Below, piece after piece: positions 59,010 through 64,000 of a DNA stretch of 64,000 bases; positions within the stretch are counted from its first letter, which is position 1; every line of letters starts with the position of its first letter. Under the pieces are notes generated by a model that did not search any database, had not been told where the DNA came from, and saw only the letters and a program-made list of their open reading frames with translations. Origin of the DNA: Scatomorpha sp964367935 (GTDB taxonomy: Bacteria > Bacillota > Clostridia > Oscillospirales > Oscillospiraceae); assembly GCA_964367935.1 (NCBI GenBank), contig CAYIYZ010000002.1, positions 62,001 to 126,000 on the forward strand, in the 5' to 3' direction. The position numbers and the translations under genes are program-made.

Positions 59010-61118
59010 ATGAGCTATGATAACTTGGCGAAAAGGGCGATGGATAGCCAACAGTATATATGTTATATGTGTGAAATTGATACATACTCTCTGATCTATT
59101 TGAATGAGACAGCAAAACTTGCGTTTGGATATACTGATGAGAACGAGTATGTAGGGAAAAAATGTTATGAGGCGCTGCAGGGCAAGGCAGAACCTTGTGA
59201 CTTTTGCAATAATGATAAGCTAAAGTTTAATGAGCGAATAAATTGGGTGTATTATAATCAGGTGTTAGGCAAGCATTTTGCTTTGACTGATACTTTGCTT
59301 GATATTGATGGCGTGCCTGTCCGAATGGAGATAGCGTCGGATATCAGCGGGCATCATATGCAGGTAAATGATCTTGAGTTGCGTTTGAGTCGTGAGAAGG
59401 TGCTGGTAGATTGTGTACGTATGTTGTCGCGCAGTGAGGAATTGCATGAGGCGGCGGAAAATTTGCTTGCAATAATTGGTGAGCATTATGACTCCGAGAC
59501 TGCGGCTATATTTGATTTCTCGGGCAGGGAGAGCGGCGCCAACAGCGTTTATTTTTGGAGTGCGGAATTTCAGGAAAAATATGTATCACGTCTTGAAAGT
59601 GTAAAGCATGATTTATTCCTCATATGGGAGGAACATGAAAAAAGCTTACTATCGGGAGCTATTGATGACGAGTGTATGTTCAAGTCAATAAATGACTATT
59701 TGTATAAGATAGGCATGATGAGTGTAATACTGACACCACTGAAAAAAGACGGCAAGATGGTGGGCATAATAGGTGTGGAGAATCCTACACGCAATACGGA
59801 GGATTATGAGTTACTTGATGCACTTTCGATATTTGTTATGGACAGCATATCGAAAAATGCACAGCGCAAGCATTTAGAGCGATTAGGCTATACGGATACA
59901 TTGACTGGTGCGTTTAATAGGCATAAGTATGTGGAGACGGTGGGCAAGCTGGAGAAGAAGGCGCCTGAGTCTGTGGGCGTTGTGTATGTGGACATAAACG
60001 GTTTAAAGAATATAAATGATCTTTTCGGTCACGATTTCGGTGATGAGGTAGTGCGAAAGGCTGCTGAGGCATTACGGACAATAGTGTCTGAGAATGTGTA
60101 TAGGGTGGGTGGCGACGAGTTTGTGGTCATTTGCGAGGAGATAGATGAGAATGATTTCAATGAGCGGGTGTTCAAGTTAAGGGAGCATGCGGCTAATTCG
60201 GAAGAAAGCTCTATGTCTATAGGTAGCATATGGAAGAAAGGGCAAATTGATATAGCGAGGGAGGTAAGTCAGTCTGACGAGCTGATGTATGCAGACAAGC
60301 AGAGTTACTATAAGGCTGCGATAGCGGGGGCAGCGACATATAAATCTTTGGCGGCAAAGGAGCTGCTAGAAGATTTGGAGAGTGGTTGCTTTGATGTGTA
60401 TTTGCAGGGCAAGGTCGATTTAAGTACGGGCAAAATTTCAGGTGCAGAGGCTTTGGTGAGGAAATATGATGAGGATGGAAATGTAATTTCACCCATAAAG
60501 TTCATACCAGGTTATGAGTATGATAGGATAATAAGACATGTGGACTTCTTCGTTTTGGAGACGGTATGCAAGACGATACGTTCGTGGATTGATAAGGGTA
60601 GGGCGTTAAAGGTTGCTGTGAATTTCTCACGAGTAACTTTGATAGAAAATGATGTGGTTTCAAAGATGATTGCGATGTGTGAGAGGTATGCAGTGCCTAC
60701 GAGCTATATAGATATAGAGATAACGGAGAGCATAGGTAAGATGGATCATGATATCTTGGCACGCAAGATAGAGGAGCTTGAAACCGGCGGATTTTCAACA
60801 TCGCTTGACGATTTTGGGGCGGAATATTCCAACTTGTACATGCTTAGTGAGATGAATTTCTCAGAGGTAAAGTTAGATAAGAGCATGGTGGACGGCATTT
60901 GCACGAATGTGAGGAGTAGAATCTTGGTGGAATTTTCCATAAAGATGATAAAAGAGTTAGGTGGCATGCATTCTTTGGCGGAAGGCATAGAGACCGAGGA
61001 GCAGTGCAATATTCTCAAGGAGTGTGGTTGTGAGTACGGACAAGGCTACTATTTTTATAGGCCGATGAGTATAGAGGACTTTGAGCGAGCGATAGAGGCG
61101 GATTTTGCGATGCAGTAA
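59010..61118 (+). CDS. PAS-GAF-GGDEF-EAL cyclic-di-GMP signalling protein
   Basis: The 702-residue cytosolic protein has four parts: a PAS-like domain with YVGKKCYEALQGKAEPCDFC near residue 50, a GAF-like domain (~130-285), GGDEF (~295-430, YRVGGDEFVVI intact; DINGLKNINDLFGHDFG) and EAL (~450-700). The EAL residues needed for catalysis are all there: GAEALVRK, VAVNFSR, IDIEITES, SLDDFGAEYSNL, VKLDKSMVDG, SLAEGIETEEQ. It can thus probably both make and break cyclic-di-GMP. The inhibitory RxxD is missing. It shares the Cys-bearing PAS motif with the protein at 33491. GGAGGG precedes the ATG. Confidence 0.95.
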   Translation: MSYDNLAKRAMDSQQYICYMCEIDTYSLIYLNETAKLAFGYTDENEYVGKKCYEALQGKAEPCDFCNNDKLKFNERINWVYYNQVLGKHFALTDTLLDIDGVPVRMEIASDISGHHMQVNDLELRLSREKVLVDCVRMLSRSEELHEAAENLLAIIGEHYDSETAAIFDFSGRESGANSVYFWSAEFQEKYVSRLESVKHDLFLIWEEHEKSLLSGAIDDECMFKSINDYLYKIGMMSVILTPLKKDGKMVGIIGVENPTRNTEDYELLDALSIFVMDSISKNAQRKHLERLGYTDTLTGAFNRHKYVETVGKLEKKAPESVGVVYVDINGLKNINDLFGHDFGDEVVRKAAEALRTIVSENVYRVGGDEFVVICEEIDENDFNERVFKLREHAANSEESSMSIGSIWKKGQIDIAREVSQSDELMYADKQSYYKAAIAGAATYKSLAAKELLEDLESGCFDVYLQGKVDLSTGKISGAEALVRKYDEDGNVISPIKFIPGYEYDRIIRHVDFFVLETVCKTIRSWIDKGRALKVAVNFSRVTLIENDVVSKMIAMCERYAVPTSYIDIEITESIGKMDHDILARKIEELETGGFSTSLDDFGAEYSNLYMLSEMNFSEVKLDKSMVDGICTNVRSRILVEFSIKMIKELGGMHSLAEGIETEEQCNILKECGCEYGQGYYFYRPMSIEDFERAIEADFAMQ

Positions 61119-61135
61119 TATAGATTTAAAAAACT

Positions 61136-61171
61136 GTCCCCAACGATTTTGCGTCGGGGGACGTTTTTTTT
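61136..61171 (+). terminator. Terminator of the GGDEF-EAL gene
   Basis: GTCCCC pairs with GGGGAC around an inner ACG/CGT stem, followed by eight T. Confidence 0.85.
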
Positions 61172-61233
61172 GAGATTGCTTCTTTATTTTGTATGTGATA
61201 GAATGTAAGGATAAATAGGTAAGGGAGACTGGG

Positions 61234-62268
61234 ATGAAGAGAGCTGGGGTAATACTTATTATTTTGATGTGCGCCGTTATACTCGGTGGATGTGCGTCAG
61301 AGGAAGTGGAAACGGAGCGGCAGGTGTTCGCAATGGACACAATAATGACCTTTACGGCGTATGGAGAAAACGGCGCGGAGGGTGTGTCGCAGGCGATAGC
61401 ACTTGTAAATTCCTTTGAGAAGATGCTTGATCCGGAAAATGAGCTCAGTGAGGTGTATGAGTTAAATCACGCCGGTGGTGAGCCGACGGTTGTGCCTTGG
61501 CAACTTTCGGAGATGCTTGAAATGGGAAGTCAGATATATTCACGTTCAGACGGGAGATTTGACCTTAGTGTATATCCTCTGGTGAAGTTGTGGGGGTTTG
61601 TGGACGGTGAGTATTACGTACCTACAGAGGAGGAAGTTGATGAGGCTATACTGAAGGTAGGCATGTCCGATATAGAAATAAGTGCGTTTGAGGACAGTCA
61701 GAGCAGTATAGTGAAAATGCCTGCAGGTATGCAAGTGTCATTTGCGTCAATGGCAAAGGGTTTTGCATCGGATTACTGTATAGCGGCGATGAAACAGCAG
61801 GGTGTCCAGAGTGCGATCATCTCCTTAGGTGGCAATGTGCAGACTTTGGGCTTAAAACCGGATGGATCGAACTGGAATATAGCGATAAGAAATCCAGAAG
61901 ATACAGGTGCATATATAGCTGTGGTCAGTGTGGGAGAAGCGGCGGTGGTAACTTCCGGTGGATATCAGCGTTTCTTTTACGGAGATGATGCTGAGAAATA
62001 CCATCATATAATAAATCCGGTAACAGGTTATCCTGCGGTGACAGATCTTGAGTCGGTGACGGTAATAGCGGATAGTGGCATGGAGGCGGATGCACTTTCC
62101 ACGGCACTTTTCGTGTTGGGCGAAGGAATAGCGACAGAGTATTGGCGTACTTACGGCGGCTTTGACATGATAATGATAACAGGCGACGGCAGGGTAGTAG
62201 CGACAAATACTCTCTATGAGCAGTTAGAGTTAGTAGATAGCGAATATGAATTGGAGTATGTGTCTTAA
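61234..62268 (+). CDS. apbE: FAD:protein FMN transferase (ApbE), lipoprotein
   Basis: ApbE attaches FMN covalently to Thr/Ser of flavoproteins such as Rnf or Nqr subunits outside the membrane. The 344-residue protein has a lipobox (AVILGGCAS, Cys 20), then FAMDTIMTFTAYGE, FDLSVYPLVKLWGF, SFASMAKGFASDY and SLGGNVQTLG, the metal/FAD-binding region GMEADALSTALFVLG near 285 and final signature sequence. Its role may be to flavinylate the Rnf complex that works with the Etf enzymes, which is inference. It is six bases from recG. Confidence 0.94.
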   Translation: MKRAGVILIILMCAVILGGCASEEVETERQVFAMDTIMTFTAYGENGAEGVSQAIALVNSFEKMLDPENELSEVYELNHAGGEPTVVPWQLSEMLEMGSQIYSRSDGRFDLSVYPLVKLWGFVDGEYYVPTEEEVDEAILKVGMSDIEISAFEDSQSSIVKMPAGMQVSFASMAKGFASDYCIAAMKQQGVQSAIISLGGNVQTLGLKPDGSNWNIAIRNPEDTGAYIAVVSVGEAAVVTSGGYQRFFYGDDAEKYHHIINPVTGYPAVTDLESVTVIADSGMEADALSTALFVLGEGIATEYWRTYGGFDMIMITGDGRVVATNTLYEQLELVDSEYELEYVS

Positions 62269-62274
62269 AACGAG

Positions 62275-64000
62275 ATGAAGTTAGATGAGAGCGTACGAAA
62301 AATAGCGAAGATAGGTGCAAAGAGGGCGCAGGCTTTTGAGAAGCTTGGAGTCCGCACTTTTCATGACCTTATTTGCTTCTATCCGCGTGGTTACGAGGAT
62401 AGGACGATTTATAAGCCCATAGGACTTTGTGAGGAGGGCGAGAAGGTTTGCATACGCGCTATGGTTTCGAGTGAGCCGAAGGTGAATAGGGTACGTAAGG
62501 GACTGGAAATCATGAAGATGCGGGTGGTAGATGAGAGTGACTCCATAGAGCTCGTGTTTTTCAATAAAGGGTATTTAAAGGATAAATTTGCTGTAGGTGA
62601 GAGCTATAGTTTTTTCGGTAGAGTTGAGCTACAGGGTCGCAAGAAACAGCTGCAAAATCCCGAGTACGAGAGTGCGGAGGACGAGGGCAGGGTTACGGGC
62701 ACAGTCGTGCCTATTTATAGGCTGACAGCGGGTTTGAGTCAGGCACAGGTGTCGTCAGCAGTGTTGGAGGCACTGGCGGAGTGTGAGGGCGAAATACCTG
62801 AGGTAATACCGGCGGATATAGCGGAGCGTATGAAGCTTGCGACGGCGGCGTATGCACATGTGAATGTACATAGACCGCCCGACTATTATCGCTTGGAACT
62901 TGCAAGGCGCCGGCTTATATTTGAGGAACTTTTTGTGTTGTCTTGTGGCATGGCGATGCTGAGGAGTAATAGAAAAGAAGTACGAGGCCGTATGGTGGCA
63001 CTGTCTGATTTTGAGAAATATTATGCGAGTCTACCTTTTGAGCCGACGGGCGCACAGCGCAGAGCAGTGTCGGAGGCGGCAAAGGATATGCAGACGGGGA
63101 AGTTAATGAACAGGCTACTGCAAGGCGATGTGGGAAGCGGAAAGACTATGGTAGCTGCTGCACTTGTGTGGACACTGTGCAATACAGGTTATCAGGCGGC
63201 ATTTATGGCACCGACAGAGATATTGGCAGAGCAGCATCTTAGAACCATGCGTAGTTTCTTAGAGCCGCATGGCATAAGGGTGGAGCGCCTGACCGGCTCT
63301 ATGGGGGCGGTAGAGCGCAGACAGGTGCTGGAGAAGTTAAGAAGCGGGGAGTGCGGCATGGTAGTGGGCACGCATGCACTGCTCACGGGCGATGTGGAGT
63401 TTAATAATTTGGCACTTGTTATTACGGACGAGCAACATAGGTTTGGAGTGGAGCAGAGGTCAACACTTACCAAAAAAGCCGAGAGTCCGCATGTGCTTAT
63501 TATGTCAGCTACACCTATACCGCGCACCTTGTCACTCATCATTTACGGAGAGCTTGATATATCGGTGCTGGACGAGCGTCCTCCGGGACGACAGGAGGTT
63601 GACACCTTTGCGGTGGATGAACGTTACAGAGCACGTTTAAACGGATTTATAGAACGCTTGGTGAATGAGGGTCGACAGGCGTTTATAGTTTGTCCTATGA
63701 TAGAGGAAAACGAGGAACTCGATATAAATTTAAAGCCTGTGGAGACCTATGCTGAGCAGTTGAAGGGACAGTTGCCGAATTTGCGTATAGCTTGTTTGCA
63801 CGGTAGGATGAAGAGTGCGGAAAAGGAAAGCGTAATGGCGACTTTTGTGGCAGGTGAGATAGATGTGTTGGTCTCGACTACGGTCATAGAGGTGGGTGTG
63901 GATGTACCTAATGCGGCACTTATGATAGTGGAGAATGCGGAGCGTTTCGGATTAAGTCAACTTCATCAGCTCAGAGGACGAGTGGGACGCGGTGAGCATA
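62275..64000 (+). CDS. recG: ATP-dependent DNA helicase RecG (cut by window edge)
   Basis: RecG remodels stalled replication forks and Holliday junctions. The frame is open to the window edge, giving 575 residues of about 680. The N-terminal wedge domain (LGVRTFHDLICFYPRGYEDR) is followed by the helicase core: Walker A LLQGDVGSGKTMVAAAL, DEQHRFGVEQR (DEQH box), SATPIPRTLS, STTVIEVGVDVPNA, and the window stops in the LHQLRGRVGRGEH motif VI. The ATG at 62275 overlaps nothing and has only a weak GAGA site, so coupling to apbE six bases away is likely. Confidence 0.95.
   Translation, partial: MKLDESVRKIAKIGAKRAQAFEKLGVRTFHDLICFYPRGYEDRTIYKPIGLCEEGEKVCIRAMVSSEPKVNRVRKGLEIMKMRVVDESDSIELVFFNKGYLKDKFAVGESYSFFGRVELQGRKKQLQNPEYESAEDEGRVTGTVVPIYRLTAGLSQAQVSSAVLEALAECEGEIPEVIPADIAERMKLATAAYAHVNVHRPPDYYRLELARRRLIFEELFVLSCGMAMLRSNRKEVRGRMVALSDFEKYYASLPFEPTGAQRRAVSEAAKDMQTGKLMNRLLQGDVGSGKTMVAAALVWTLCNTGYQAAFMAPTEILAEQHLRTMRSFLEPHGIRVERLTGSMGAVERRQVLEKLRSGECGMVVGTHALLTGDVEFNNLALVITDEQHRFGVEQRSTLTKKAESPHVLIMSATPIPRTLSLIIYGELDISVLDERPPGRQEVDTFAVDERYRARLNGFIERLVNEGRQAFIVCPMIEENEELDINLKPVETYAEQLKGQLPNLRIACLHGRMKSAEKESVMATFVAGEIDVLVSTTVIEVGVDVPNAALMIVENAERFGLSQLHQLRGRVGRGEH

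Overview
The window looks like chromosomal DNA of a strictly anaerobic, Gram-positive bacterium of the class Clostridia. Supporting signs are two electron-transfer-flavoprotein pairs, a rubrerythrin and a second ferritin-like protein, a T-box leader in front of alaS, lipoproteins with short signal peptides, the comEC-holA-rnmV block, NrdR, RNase M5, the DapL route to diaminopimelate, frequent GTG/TTG starts and strong AGGAGG-type ribosome binding sites. An amino-acid or hydroxy-acid fermenting relative of the Eubacteriales is my inference; I cannot place it to genus.

Region 1 (1-10 kb) is an energy-metabolism block. An etfB (cut by the window edge), etfA and sodium:solute symporter operon runs on the + strand. 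On the - strand lie a sigma-54 activator, then etfA, etfB and a GlcD/LctD-type FAD-linked 2-hydroxyacid dehydrogenase, then rpoN itself. Two almost identical -24/-12 promoters are visible, one in front of the dehydrogenase-etfBA operon and one in front of the activator gene. Sigma factor, activator and targets therefore form a compact circuit.

Region 2 (10-14 kb) is a decayed mobile island lying against a tRNA-Thr gene. It holds a tyrosine-recombinase N-terminus joined directly to a serine-recombinase C-terminus, with both catalytic domains missing, plus two ArdA-like antirestriction genes and a 54-residue small ORF.

Region 3 (14-29 kb) has an orphan, strongly expressed OppA-type lipoprotein and a GntR-ABC ATPase-permease operon with a visible operator. 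It continues with a U32 peptidase/cytidylate-kinase-like pair flanked by two inverted copies of a 165-nt multi-hairpin repeat, then ppx-ppk, an HD-GYP protein, rubrerythrin, rsmE, a ferritin-like protein and tRNA-Ser.

Region 4 (29-36 kb) is accessory: an AT-rich glutathione peroxidase, a small membrane protein, a five-gene run of small stress or accessory proteins, a diguanylate cyclase and a lipoprotein.

Region 5 (36-64 kb) is mostly core: OGG-type glycosylase, guaB, a WecG/TagA glycosyltransferase, thymidylate kinase, a Cys-rich 39-residue peptide, mltG, T-box-alaS, HIT protein, comEC-holA-rnmV, nrdR, a DUF4363/YetF pair, dapF-dapL-glmM-beta-helix transferase, an OFA-type MFS transporter, a ROK-like kinase, a FecR lipoprotein with a very acidic tail, a PAS-GGDEF-EAL protein, apbE and the start of recG. 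Three proteins (HD-GYP, GGDEF, GGDEF-EAL) indicate active cyclic-di-GMP signalling. The best candidates for something undescribed are the covarying inverted repeat pair, the chimeric recombinase junction and the self-contained sigma-54 circuit.
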